A DNA stretch of 64,000 bases, taken from the NCBI RefSeq assembly GCF_018919145.1, contig NZ_JAHLQJ010000016.1, positions 1 to 64,000 on the forward strand, given 5' to 3'. The stretch is from Paenibacillus brevis (lineage in GTDB: Bacteria; Bacillota; Bacilli; Paenibacillales; Paenibacillaceae). Below, piece by piece: positions 43,665-51,991 of the stretch. Position numbers and translations under genes: made by a program. The notes under the pieces are model-generated. The model saw only the letters and a list, made by a program, of their open reading frames with translations. It did no database searches and had not been told where the DNA came from. The first letter of the stretch is position 1, and every line of letters starts with the position of its first letter.

Positions 43665-44397
43665 TTTTCATGTTCATATCGACAACTATCCAAATCCTAA
43701 AAAGTTAGCTAAAGAGTATGAATCTAATAAGATTTATGCTCTATTTGTGACAAATTTGCCTGAGTTATTTGAAAAGCAATTCGATACTTATCAAGGCTTT
43801 AAATATGTGAGACTGGCTTTAGGATACCATCCTGACCTTACAGATGAATTCCCACTAAATGAAGAGTTATTTGATAGATTAGCAAGTAAGACCTCATACA
43901 TTGGTGAGGTAGGGATAGATATCAGTGGTAATCAACCAACAGATAACCTACAAAGACAAATTGATAATTTCTACTTTGTCACTCAGAGAAAATATAACAA
44001 AAATAAAATATATTCAGTTCACTCTAGAGGTGCAGAGGACGAAGTTTTAAAAATATTGATTGAGAATGATGTTAAGTATGCTGTTTTCCACTGGTACACG
44101 GGCAAGATTTCTACATTAGAACGCATTATAGAAAGGAAGTATATGTTTTCAGTTAATATCAACATGTTGTTGTCAAAAAAGGGGCGAAATATTATTAAAA
44201 AAATACCTCAAGATTTAATCCTTTTTGAAACAGATGGTCCATTTACTCGCTTTGAAAAGAAAATAACAAGACCAGTTCAAATACCGTTATTATTAGATTT
44301 TTTTGACGAGCATATCAATAACTTCACTGAAATATCCTATAAGAATTTTAGGCGAATGTTATTATTAAGAGATTTACAATCAAAAATAAGAACATGA
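43651..44397 (+). CDS. QatD-like (TatD-family) metal-dependent nuclease
   Basis: A 248-residue TatD-family hydrolase with all metal-site motifs: HVH (residues 7-9) in FDFHVHID, GEVGID (85-90, Glu86), His124 in VHSRGA, His147 in FHWYTG and Asp195 in ETDGPF. TatD enzymes are 3'-5' DNases and RNases. Qat operons end with such a member, and the order B-C-D fits. It starts at ATG 43651 inside the end of the QueC-like gene. Length is slightly short of the ~260 of TatD. Confidence 0.85.
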   Translation: MTYFDFHVHIDNYPNPKKLAKEYESNKIYALFVTNLPELFEKQFDTYQGFKYVRLALGYHPDLTDEFPLNEELFDRLASKTSYIGEVGIDISGNQPTDNLQRQIDNFYFVTQRKYNKNKIYSVHSRGAEDEVLKILIENDVKYAVFHWYTGKISTLERIIERKYMFSVNINMLLSKKGRNIIKKIPQDLILFETDGPFTRFEKKITRPVQIPLLLDFFDEHINNFTEISYKNFRRMLLLRDLQSKIRT

Positions 44398-44582
44398 GCG
44401 CTTCATTTTTTTCAAAGTAACAAACCGCATTAGCGAAATACTATACGACTCCTCTATAACCGGAAATAGAATATCCGTCAGATAACTCAGAAAGATAAAA
44501 CAAGCATTGAAGTGCTTTTTAATGATTAGATATCACTGGCGAACACTGGCAGCGATGAGTTCAAGGAATTTGTAATAAGAAG

Positions 44583-44634
44583 AGAGGCTGACCCTTAGTC
44601 ATCATTGTTTATGACTTTTGGGACAGCCTCTTTT
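44583..44634. terminator. long terminator-like hairpin after Qat-like operon
   Basis: AGAGGCTGaCCC-tt-AGTCAT...ATGACT-ttt-GGGaCAGCCTCT followed by TTCCC. It may end both the plus operon and rlmH. The AGAGGCTGTCCCAAAAGT end is reminiscent of IS1182-type ends in Bacillales; no transposase is present. The rest of 44398-44686 shows no gene. Confidence 0.7.
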
Positions 44635-44686
44635 CCCTTCCATAGAGCTTTTGCGGTAACAACAACATCAACTCTCCGCTTTACCA

Positions 44687-45166
44687 CTACTTATGATACG
44701 GTTCCCCCCTAATAATCTTCACCACCCGATACACCTGCTCCACAAGCACCAGCCGCAGAAGCTGGTGCGGATAGGTGAAGCGGCCAAACGAGATCTTCAG
44801 GTTGGCGCGTTGAAGGACTTCATCGGACAGGCCTAAGCTGCCGCCGATGACAAAGGCGATCTGGCTGCGGCCATAGGTCGCTAGTTCTTCAATATGCTGG
44901 GCCAGCTTGTCCGACGTCCAGAGCTCGCCCTCAATGGCCGTTGCCACGACATACGTATCTGGCTTCAGGTGAGCCAGGATTCGCTCCCCCTCCCTACGCT
45001 TCACTTGCTCTTCCTCACTAGCGCTGAGTTGCTCGGGCGCCTTTTCATCAGGAACCTCCGTTAACGTCAGTTTGATGTAAGGGGTCAGCCTTTTCGCATA
45101 TTCCGCAATCCCCTGGGTCAAATATTTCTCTTTCATCTTACCTACTGCAATAATTTGTATATTCAA
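44687..45166 (-). CDS. rlmH: 23S rRNA (pseudouridine1915-N3)-methyltransferase RlmH
   Basis: A 159-residue SPOUT methyltransferase, full length for the family. The trefoil-knot SAM site [14 protein letters not shown] and the C-terminal [20 protein letters not shown] with [13 protein letters not shown] are diagnostic. It modifies position 1915 in ribosomal helix 69. The end of the gene (minus strand TATCATAAGTAG) matches the core of the staphylococcal SCC attachment site, which lies in this gene. The island ends about 290 nt beyond. Confidence 0.96.
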   Translation of the reverse strand: MNIQIIAVGKMKEKYLTQGIAEYAKRLTPYIKLTLTEVPDEKAPEQLSASEEEQVKRREGERILAHLKPDTYVVATAIEGELWTSDKLAQHIEELATYGRSQIAFVIGGSLGLSDEVLQRANLKISFGRFTYPHQLLRLVLVEQVYRVVKIIRGEPYHK

Positions 45167-45509
45167 TGATTTGCACCACCATCATGTTCATTATGTATTC
45201 CCGCCACATATACCTCTAGCATATCACAAAACCGCCTTTTTCCTGCCTATAGTATAGTTCGCCAGAACCGCCCTAATACACAATTTAATCCCAACATAAA
45301 CTATCAATTATATAAGTTTGTTCATGGATTCTCTTATCTGATGAATTTACAGTCCATGTTTAGTTTTTTTGTCTGGCGGTAAATAACCTGTATCACCCCT
45401 TTTTCCTGATAATGATCCGCTCCCCCATTAAGCTGTATCAGGATACATGGCTCTGTCATAGTCTTGTCTTTGTCTATGAATTACATTGAACACAACTGGA
45501 GGAAACCAC
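45167..45509. other. intergenic region between rlmH and lipoprotein gene
   Basis: No gene seen. The divergent promoters of rlmH and the lipoprotein must lie here, but no box pair is convincing. A TTGAACACAACTGGAGG stretch at the right end carries the lipoprotein's ribosome site. Confidence 0.4.
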
Positions 45510-46055
45510 ATGACGAAACCTAAACCGATAATATTAATGGCTGCTTTAAGCGCCGTACTACTAATGAGCGCCTGTGGAAACAACTCACAAGCAGGCACCA
45601 TGAACTCTAACAATCAACCCGAATCCAATGCGACAAATCAGGCGCAAGCAGGGAATAACAACACAGACTCATCCATTAACGTCCTTACAGACCCTGTCGG
45701 CTCTATCTCAGAGAATGATAGGACTAGTGAGGAGATCCTTATTGAGATTGATCAGACACCCAAGCCGATCGAGAACAAAGGCAGCTTTGATTTTCAAGTG
45801 AAGCAAATCCCCGAAGGCTACAGACTTCAGGAAATGCAGTGGTCATCCGAAAATAACAACACCGTCAATACGTTTGAAGAAGCGATCGAGCATGGACAAA
45901 CTGGCGGAGACGGCTTCTATATCAGCGGTGACGGGCAGTTTATGGGGTTCTTCTATCCCGAAGAATTGAAGGGTGAGGCAGGTAAGGCCGCCTTCGTATT
46001 CGTGAATGAGGAAGATCAGGAATTGACTTGGGAAAAAGAAATTACGCTCAATTAA
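45510..46055 (+). CDS. hypothetical lipoprotein
   Basis: A 181-residue lipoprotein. ATG 45510 has GGAGG 7 nt upstream. Lipobox LMSAC (Cys22) is followed by a long Asn/Gln-rich linker (about 25-60). The C-terminal domain (about 90-180) contains FDFQVKQIPEGYRLQEMQWS and GFFYPEELKGEAGKAAFVFV. The family is unknown. It is probably surface exposed and monocistronic. Confidence 0.75.
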   Translation: MTKPKPIILMAALSAVLLMSACGNNSQAGTMNSNNQPESNATNQAQAGNNNTDSSINVLTDPVGSISENDRTSEEILIEIDQTPKPIENKGSFDFQVKQIPEGYRLQEMQWSSENNNTVNTFEEAIEHGQTGGDGFYISGDGQFMGFFYPEELKGEAGKAAFVFVNEEDQELTWEKEITLN

Positions 46056-46081
46056 AATAGAAGTCACTCTTCAATCGCAAA

Positions 46082-46152
46082 AAAACAGCAAGTGTCATGA
46101 GCCACCTTGGGGAATTTCCCCCGGCCCTGACGCTTGCTGTTTAGTTTTTTAT
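46082..46152. terminator. bidirectional terminator
   Basis: AAACAGCAAG(t)GTCA...TGAC(g)CTTGCTGTTT with an inner GGGGAATTTCCCC hairpin and T-rich tails on both sides. It is shared by the converging lipoprotein and TPR-SMI1 genes. Confidence 0.8.
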
Positions 46153-46173
46153 ACGCCCAATAATGTAAGCTAA

Positions 46174-47919
46174 TTAATCCAACTCCGCTCGCGAGAATAA
46201 ATCGCGAATCAGCGCTTCATTCTCACAGGCTTGTTTGAAGCCAACGGCAAAGGCCTGAAGCGCCTCCCGATCGGAGGAATAAGCACAGAACATCGAGCCT
46301 TCCGGGTCGAAGCGGATGATGCCCTGCAGGTCGGGCATCTGCTCAGCCAGATACACAAATGCGAGCGACGCCCAATCATATCCGCTGCCCTCAAAACCTT
46401 CATCGGCCCGCGACGCAAACAATTCCGTCAAATACGTTCCAACCGGTAAGATGACCGACATCCCCCGCTCACCTTGATCCACCAGCTTAAACGGAGCGAC
46501 ATCCGTATCCTCTTCTTCCACCGCATTCCCTCCGGCCTCCAGCTCCAGACGAGCGATGATTTCCTTGCGCGCATCCTCTGTCAAGCTCAAAGTCCCATGA
46601 TCCTTCTTAATCCAGCCCTCTTGCATGCGTTTATCGAGCCAGTCCGTAATCCAGGCAGGCGCATAGCCGCTTTGGCCAAATTCCCCGCCGAACGCGATCA
46701 TCTTCGGATACATATCGAGGTATTCCTCCCGCGTAGGCCGCGGATAAGCATTTGTATACAGCCAGAACTGCACATCGTACATCAGCAGCGACAAGTCATC
46801 CGCATGGAAGGAGAAATGCCCCTTTTCCTCCACAATACGTGTACATACCGCCCGGATCTGCGATTCGAGCTGCTTAGCATCCACCATTTCCGCCTTGCCA
46901 CACAGCTCCTCCAGCAAAGGCGAGAACTTACCTTCAGCCACCTTGCGCAAATCGTTCGCTTTATCCTCGATCGAGGTATCGTACTCCTCTTCGCTCACCA
47001 AGCCGCGAATAAAGGTCTCAAAATCCGGCGCCAAAAAAGTAATCTCATACTCTGACTCCTGATCCACATGGATCACCTCAGGTTCCCCATCCTTGCCACA
47101 ACGGCGGTAATCCAGCATAACCACATCATGACCTGCCGAAGGACAGTCACAAATGACGACCCCGATGTCCGGATATCCCCAGTCCTCGATCATAAATCGG
47201 CTACCCATATCCCCGCAGAGCGATTCATCTTTATCCCGCCCGATTCCCATGATCGACGAGATCGCAATATGATCGTCAGCCCAAGAGGTAGAGATTTGTG
47301 TAGGGAAGCAGGTATTCTGAGGAATGCCCCCATTACGCTGTTTCATCAAAGCGATATACGAAGCTGGCAGCTTGTAGCCCAGCTCCTCCTCCACACTGGC
47401 AATCAATGCGTCGCTAGGCGGGTCCATCGTATATGTACTCTCGGCATAGCTGCCGTTATCCCAAAATTCAGACAAATCCAGACCCTCGAAGAGCGGCTTC
47501 GTTGGAGTCTGTTCTTTTCGCCGCAACGCCTGTTCCCGAATTTTCTCATTTTGCTGCTGACGATCAAGGCGTTCCCGACACCAGTCAAGCAGATTTCGTG
47601 AGTGCTCATCCTCCGGATCGAGCTCCAGTGCCTTGGTAAATGCCTGCACTCCTTCTTCAAATCTCCCCAGAAAATAATAAGAATACCCTGACCGGTAATG
47701 CCACGCGGGATCACTCTCCCCCTGCTCGGCAACTTGGGCAAATTGTGCCAGTGCATCCTCATAACGGCCTACATTGTTATAAGCACGGCCCAACTGACCA
47801 GCCATTTCATAATCTCTATCAGCAACAGGGATAGCTTCCAAAGCATCTACAATATTCTGGTGTTCATCTTCCTCATACCACTGTTCCAACTGCAGCCGCA
47901 ACGCTTGATCCACTTTCAT
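46174..47919 (-). CDS. TPR-SMI1/KNR4-Imm51-like multidomain immunity-type protein
   Basis: A 581-residue cytoplasmic protein. TPR repeats lie at residues about 37-120 (YEMAGQLGRAYNNVGRYEDA; WHYRSGYSYYFLGRFEEGVQ). An SMI1/KNR4 domain lies at about 165-320 (IASVEEELGYKLPASYIALM; the GYPDIGVVICDCPSAGHDVV core). A helical segment follows. The C-terminal ~110 residues (MSVILPVGTYLTELFASRAD; EGFEGSGYDWASLAFVYLAE) resemble Imm51. SMI1 and Imm51 are immunity domains against polymorphic toxins; their fusion implies a poly-immunity protein. No cognate toxin is in the window. Confidence 0.75.
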   Translation of the reverse strand: MKVDQALRLQLEQWYEEDEHQNIVDALEAIPVADRDYEMAGQLGRAYNNVGRYEDALAQFAQVAEQGESDPAWHYRSGYSYYFLGRFEEGVQAFTKALELDPEDEHSRNLLDWCRERLDRQQQNEKIREQALRRKEQTPTKPLFEGLDLSEFWDNGSYAESTYTMDPPSDALIASVEEELGYKLPASYIALMKQRNGGIPQNTCFPTQISTSWADDHIAISSIMGIGRDKDESLCGDMGSRFMIEDWGYPDIGVVICDCPSAGHDVVMLDYRRCGKDGEPEVIHVDQESEYEITFLAPDFETFIRGLVSEEEYDTSIEDKANDLRKVAEGKFSPLLEELCGKAEMVDAKQLESQIRAVCTRIVEEKGHFSFHADDLSLLMYDVQFWLYTNAYPRPTREEYLDMYPKMIAFGGEFGQSGYAPAWITDWLDKRMQEGWIKKDHGTLSLTEDARKEIIARLELEAGGNAVEEEDTDVAPFKLVDQGERGMSVILPVGTYLTELFASRADEGFEGSGYDWASLAFVYLAEQMPDLQGIIRFDPEGSMFCAYSSDREALQAFAVGFKQACENEALIRDLFSRAELD

Positions 47920-48198
47920 CTACCTCCTGAATAAAGACTTCACAAAAACGCTGTGACCACCACTGCAAGGGGACTGTAGCATGAAAAATGCTATATTTCA
48001 CTTTGAAAAACAGTAATCACCATCAAGAATATGATATTGTACTGGCTCCTATCTATGCAATAGTTCTTGTCGATCACTCATTAGTTCTATAGCCCTTGTA
48101 TTAATTTACTTCAATGATCCTTCTACATGGTCGTTTTCTTTAATGTGCTACAATATTTCTATGAAGAATAAAGCAACTCATGCCTTGAGGAGGATATT

Positions 48199-48756
48199 GT
48201 GTTACCTATTAAAATAGATATCATTGGGGCTGTATCCATGCTTGTGGCATTATGTGCCGGGCTGTCTATCCTTTATAAAGGATGGAGAAACGGGATTTCT
48301 CCCACTCCTGCTTCTGCGCCAGTTCGCCGTGCTGTAATCAAGGAAATTCGGCAATGGGACAATGCGGCCCCATGCTCTGTAGTCGAGGCCGGCTCAGGCT
48401 GGGGGAACCTTGCTGTTCTTTTGTCACAATATAAATCAAGTTGGTTGATTACGGGGATAGAGAACTCGTGGATTCCTTTATGGTTTTCACGTTTGCTGGC
48501 TAAGGTAAAGGCATCTAAAAATGTTCAATTTATATATGGTGATTTGTACAAATACAATTATAGAAAAGCAGATCTAATCATTTGCTATCTCTTTCCTGGT
48601 GCGATGAAGAGGCTAGACCCTATTTTTACAGAGCAGTTGTGTTCTGGAACAGCGATTATTAGTATATGCTTTGCTCTGCCTAATTGGCAGCCTGAGAAAG
48701 TGATTGTCTGTAGGGATATCTATAGAACAAAGGTTTATATTTATGAGGTAAAATGA
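48199..48756 (+). CDS. class I SAM-dependent methyltransferase with N-terminal helix
   Basis: A 185-residue protein starting at GTG 48199 behind GAGGAGG. An N-terminal hydrophobic helix (about 7-25) precedes the Rossmann methyltransferase domain: VVEAGSGWGNLAVLLSQY (motif I), ITGIENSWIP (motif II acidic) and ADLIICYLFPGAMKRLDPIF. This resembles FAM173/ATPSCKMT-like lysine methyltransferases, which are also membrane-anchored; substrate unknown. It overlaps the downstream MFS gene by 4 nt (ATGA). Confidence 0.8.
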   Translation: MLPIKIDIIGAVSMLVALCAGLSILYKGWRNGISPTPASAPVRRAVIKEIRQWDNAAPCSVVEAGSGWGNLAVLLSQYKSSWLITGIENSWIPLWFSRLLAKVKASKNVQFIYGDLYKYNYRKADLIICYLFPGAMKRLDPIFTEQLCSGTAIISICFALPNWQPEKVIVCRDIYRTKVYIYEVK

Positions 48757-50195
48757 TTGTTTGCGCAGCCATGTTGGCCTGTATGAGAACGGGAGCACTG
48801 GCAGCAACTAAATTACAAGAGATCAGCGCTTATCTTAAGCCTGACCGTTCGGAAACGGAGACCCAACCTACCATGAAATCCTCGCCGATGTCCCGGCCTT
48901 TTTATTATCTGTGGACCACCCAGACTGCGGCCAATGCCGCAGACGTGCTCTACATTATGGCGCTCACCGTGCTGGTGCTGAACCAGACGAACTCGCTCGT
49001 ATCTGCGGCGCTAATGCCCTTAATGCGCAGCTTCGCTCAAATGATCAGCGGTCTGATCGCACCATTGCTGATCAATCGCTTCAGGCTGCCTTCCTTACTT
49101 CTCTTATCACAATCTGGCCAGTTTCTGCTGTTCATCGTCCTTGCTGTCTATCTGCAACTACAAGGGAGCGATGCTTCCTTTATTCTTGTCTTTGCGCTCG
49201 TCTTTGTCATGTCCTTCCTTGATGGATGGACCGTACCGACCCGTAATGCGCTTGTGCCGCGGCTCGTTCCCACTGAGCAAAGCTTGCTCAAAGCCAATGG
49301 TCTCATCAGTGTCAGCGATCAGGTGGTGCAGTTTGCCGGCTGGGGACTGAGCGGTATCGTCGTCGCGATGCTCGGCCCGAGTCCGACACTGCTAGTGACA
49401 GCGGTGATCTATGGCTTGGCGGCGGCCTTTACATTGGGCGTGAAAGAACCGGCTGAGTACAATGACTCCGCAGCCCGCGCCACCGCTGCAAATTCCGGCA
49501 TGTCTGATCCCACAGCGAACACCACCATTGGCTCTTCCAAGACTTCTGACACCGCCGGCTCTTCACGCTGGCACACGCTAACCGAAGGCTGGAAGACGAT
49601 CTGGCGCATGCCGCGCCTCCGCCTGCTGACCTTCATGGACATCATCGACATGCTGGGCGGCTCGGTCTGGGTCGGCGCCTTCACGCTCGCCTTCGTGCAG
49701 ACCGCGCTAGGGCAAGGCGAGGAATGGTGGGGCTTCATTAACGCCGCCTACTTTGCCGGAACAGTCAGCGGCGGACTGCTGGTGCTGGTGTTGGTGCGGA
49801 CCATCGGCGACCGCTTCCTGTCGGCGATGCTGATCGGCATGGCAGGCTATGGCCTGCTTACTGCCGTGTATGCCGTCAACACCGAGCCTTACATCGCCCT
49901 CATTCTTGTGCTGTTGATGGGCCCGTTTGCCGAGCTGTCCATCGTCAACCGCCGCACGCTCATCCAGCGCAGTGTCGGCAAGCTGATGCTGCCCAAGGTA
50001 CTGTCCGCTCAGGCCTCCTTGCTGCACCTGGTCTTCTGCATCTCGCTGCTGGGCATGGCCGGGCTGGCCGAATGGTTCGGTATCGTGAACCTTTACCTGC
50101 TCGCGGCCGTGCTAACCATGGTGGCCTTTATCGTAGGCGTGCTTGGCCGCCGGAGCTTCCGAACTCCCGCCGAGCAAGATACCGCAGCCAACTAA
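48753..50195 (+). CDS. MFS transporter
   Basis: A 480-residue major facilitator of the MFS_3/enterobactin-exporter-like group with 11-12 helices (ADVLYIMALTVLVLNQTNSL; LLLLSQSGQFLLFIVLAVYL; FILVFALVFVMSFLDGWTVP). Helices 6 and 7 are joined by an unusually long Ala/Ser/Thr-rich loop (about 235-275). The exact start is uncertain: ATG 48753 overlaps the methyltransferase stop and has GAGG upstream, but the first ~40 residues are not conserved in style. ATG 48873 would begin right before the first helix. Substrate unknown. Confidence 0.82.
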   Translation: MIVCAAMLACMRTGALAATKLQEISAYLKPDRSETETQPTMKSSPMSRPFYYLWTTQTAANAADVLYIMALTVLVLNQTNSLVSAALMPLMRSFAQMISGLIAPLLINRFRLPSLLLLSQSGQFLLFIVLAVYLQLQGSDASFILVFALVFVMSFLDGWTVPTRNALVPRLVPTEQSLLKANGLISVSDQVVQFAGWGLSGIVVAMLGPSPTLLVTAVIYGLAAAFTLGVKEPAEYNDSAARATAANSGMSDPTANTTIGSSKTSDTAGSSRWHTLTEGWKTIWRMPRLRLLTFMDIIDMLGGSVWVGAFTLAFVQTALGQGEEWWGFINAAYFAGTVSGGLLVLVLVRTIGDRFLSAMLIGMAGYGLLTAVYAVNTEPYIALILVLLMGPFAELSIVNRRTLIQRSVGKLMLPKVLSAQASLLHLVFCISLLGMAGLAEWFGIVNLYLLAAVLTMVAFIVGVLGRRSFRTPAEQDTAAN

Positions 50196-50364
50196 TTTCC
50201 GTCAGCCTTCGCACACCATCCAAAAAAGCAGGGCAAGCCACAGCGCTTGTCCAGCTCTCTTTTTCCCAGCCTATCCAGTATTCATCAACAGCAAAAAGGC
50301 GGCCTCCGCCTCCAAAGGGGCAGACTACCGCCTATCATCACTTCATCGTCATTTTACGTCTGAC

Positions 50365-50532
50365 TTACACCACCAAAAACCGTGCCTCGCAGTCGCATTC
50401 CTGGCACTTGACCGGTGGCTCCCAATCAATGAACTTCGTGTGCTCAAGATCCACCACGTCCGGGGCCTCCTCGAACTCGTCCACAAACATATCAATCGCC
50501 AGCTCCACATGATCCTTGCATACCACGTACAT
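50365..50532 (-). CDS. CxxH/CxxC protein family
   Basis: A 55-residue zinc-ribbon-like protein. It begins MYVVCKDHVELAIDMFVDEF and carries Cys5-x2-His8, then CQECDC (Cys43, Cys46, Cys48) near the C-terminus, matching the CxxH/CxxC family found next to rlmH in Bacillales. AAGGATG lies 8 nt before the ATG. In related genomes this gene directly neighbours rlmH; here the two are 5.2 kb apart, so the DNA in between is inserted or rearranged. Function unknown. Confidence 0.8.
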   Translation of the reverse strand: MYVVCKDHVELAIDMFVDEFEEAPDVVDLEHTKFIDWEPPVKCQECDCEARFLVV

Positions 50533-50673
50533 GCACAAAGCATCCTTTCCTCTACCGCTTCCGCGGCGCGCTTCTCGTATTCAGGTTGTCCTTTATCTGT
50601 TCTATCATACTCGGCGCAAAAAAGGAACCTGCTCCCTCGCTTCATCCCGCGAACATTTTCTTACAATTGCAGC

Positions 50674-50716
50674 AAAAAGAGGCCATACCCGGCACGATAC
50701 CCCGGTATCGCCTCTC
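50674..50716 (-). terminator. terminator after glutathione peroxidase gene
   Basis: Minus strand AGAGGCgATACC...GGTATgGCCTCTTTTT. It ends the peroxidase unit before the CxxH/CxxC gene. Confidence 0.75.
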
Positions 50717-50805
50717 TGATTATAACTCTGACCCAAGGCCTAAAATAAACCCTATTAGTACGAGTTTAATAAGGCAACTTTTCACCACTGCGAAGGTGGC
50801 TCCTT

Positions 50806-51294
50806 CTACTTGCCTTCCGCCAGCAGCTTCTGAATGTGGACCTCGATCTTGGACGGCTCATCCGCCGGGGCGAACCGCTTCACTACCTTGCCCTCCTGGT
50901 CGATCAGGAACTTCGTGAAGTTCCACTTGACCGCCTTCGAGCCGAGCAGCCCCGGAGCCTCCTTCGTCAAATGCTTGAACAGCGGATGCGCTCCATCTCC
51001 GTTCACTTCAATCTTCTCATACAACGGGAAGGTTACGCCAAAATTCAACTCACAAGCGGAAGCGATATCCTCATTGTCTCCCGGCTCCTGATTCGCAAAT
51101 TGACCGCACGGAAAGCCGAGCACCGCCAGCCCCCGATTGCCGTAATCCTCGTGAAGCTTCTGAAGTCCCTTGAACTGGGGAGCAAATCCACACTTGGTCG
51201 CCGTATTGACGATCAGCATCACCTGCCCCTTGTAAGTTGCCAGCGTCTGCTGTTCCCCGCGGATGGTGGTTACTTCGATATCATAAATTGACAT
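50806..51294 (-). CDS. bsaA: glutathione peroxidase-like thiol peroxidase
   Basis: A 162-residue GPx-family enzyme that reduces peroxides, in bacilli with thioredoxin or bacillithiol. The active Cys35 is in NTATKCGFAPQ, Gln in GFPCGQFANQEPG, and the Trp/Asn pair in KWNFTKFLID. Length is typical of BsaA. It is divergent from an OhrR-type regulator with shared operators, so peroxide-inducible control is expected. The ribosome site GGAGATGG is close to ATG 51294. Confidence 0.92.
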   Translation of the reverse strand: MSIYDIEVTTIRGEQQTLATYKGQVMLIVNTATKCGFAPQFKGLQKLHEDYGNRGLAVLGFPCGQFANQEPGDNEDIASACELNFGVTFPLYEKIEVNGDGAHPLFKHLTKEAPGLLGSKAVKWNFTKFLIDQEGKVVKRFAPADEPSKIEVHIQKLLAEGK

Positions 51295-51327
51295 GGTCCC
51301 ATCTCCTTTACCGAATTAATTTCCCCT

Positions 51328-51351
51328 AATTAAATTGTATGCAATTTAATT
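51328..51351. promoter_or_regulatory. OhrR/MarR operator at the peroxidase side
   Basis: Perfect 10-bp inverted repeat AATTAAATTG-TATG-CAATTTAATT, close to the OhrR box type TACAATTAAATTGTA. It lies 34 nt upstream of the peroxidase start. Confidence 0.8.
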
Positions 51352-51400
51352 TCCGAAGTCAAATATCCACTGCACCCTTTCACAGCACCTTCACTCCGCT

Positions 51401-51460
51401 TTGACCCCACCCCGGGCTCATGCTATAATTCGACCAAACAAATGAATTGCATCCAATTCA
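51401..51460 (+). promoter_or_regulatory. promoter and operator of the ohrR-like gene
   Basis: TTGACC (51401-51406), a 17-nt spacer, TATAAT (51424-51429), then the operator TGAATTG-CATC-CAATTCA (51443-51460), just downstream of the predicted start. Its shape is that of the peroxidase-side site, so one regulator should bind both. Confidence 0.8.
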
Positions 51461-51484
51461 ATCGCAGGCAGGTGAATCAACAAC

Positions 51485-51943
51485 ATGTCCGAGACCAACG
51501 ACACAAGCATCTCACTCAAGCTCGACGATCAGCTCTGCTTCGCCTTCTACGCCTGCTCCCGGGGCATCATGAAGCTATACCGCCCGCTGCTGCAGGAGCT
51601 GGGACTGACCTATACTCAATATATTACCCTTCTGGCGCTATGGGAGCAGGATGCAGTCACCGTCAAGGAGCTTGGCAGCCGCCTGTTCCTCGATTCCGGG
51701 ACACTGACGCCGCTGCTGAAGAAGCTCGAAGCCATGGGGCTGCTGAGCCGTACCCGCGATCCGAAGGACGAGCGCAACGTCATCATCACCCTGACTGGGA
51801 AAGGGCAGGAACTTCGGCACCAGGCTAAGGAGATTCCCTGCAAAATCTACCAGGATACCAAGATCAATCAGGAGGACGTCCAGGCACAGCTTGCCCATAT
51901 CCGCGGCTTTCTCCATAAGCTTGAATCGGAGGATACGCTCTGA
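51485..51943 (+). CDS. MarR/OhrR family peroxide sensor
   Basis: A 152-residue winged-helix dimer. The single N-terminal sensor Cys is in LDDQLCFAFYACSRGIMKLY (OhrR pattern). The HTH is LTYTQYITLLALWEQDAVTV with LGSRLFLDSGTLTPLLKKLE and the wing DPKDERNVIITL. The Tyr residues of the OhrR pocket are present. It should repress the divergent GPx gene until the Cys is oxidised by an organic hydroperoxide. The nearest terminator is at 51954. Confidence 0.92.
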   Translation: MSETNDTSISLKLDDQLCFAFYACSRGIMKLYRPLLQELGLTYTQYITLLALWEQDAVTVKELGSRLFLDSGTLTPLLKKLEAMGLLSRTRDPKDERNVIITLTGKGQELRHQAKEIPCKIYQDTKINQEDVQAQLAHIRGFLHKLESEDTL

Positions 51944-51953
51944 AGAAAGACAA

Positions 51954-51981
51954 AGCCACCGGCTAAGCCGGTGGCCTTTAT
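51954..51981. terminator. bidirectional terminator
   Basis: GCCACCGGCTTAGCCGGTGGC-type perfect stem with AAAG and CTTTAT ends, between the converging ohrR-like and sucrose phosphorylase genes. Confidence 0.8.
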
Positions 51982-51991
51982 ATTCCCTTCA

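Noticed and set aside
50349..50645. 98-codon minus-strand frame over the CxxH/CxxC gene
   Set aside because: Another frame gives the recognised 55-residue CxxH/CxxC protein with a ribosome site; the longer frame has Trp/Arg/Ser-rich shadow composition.
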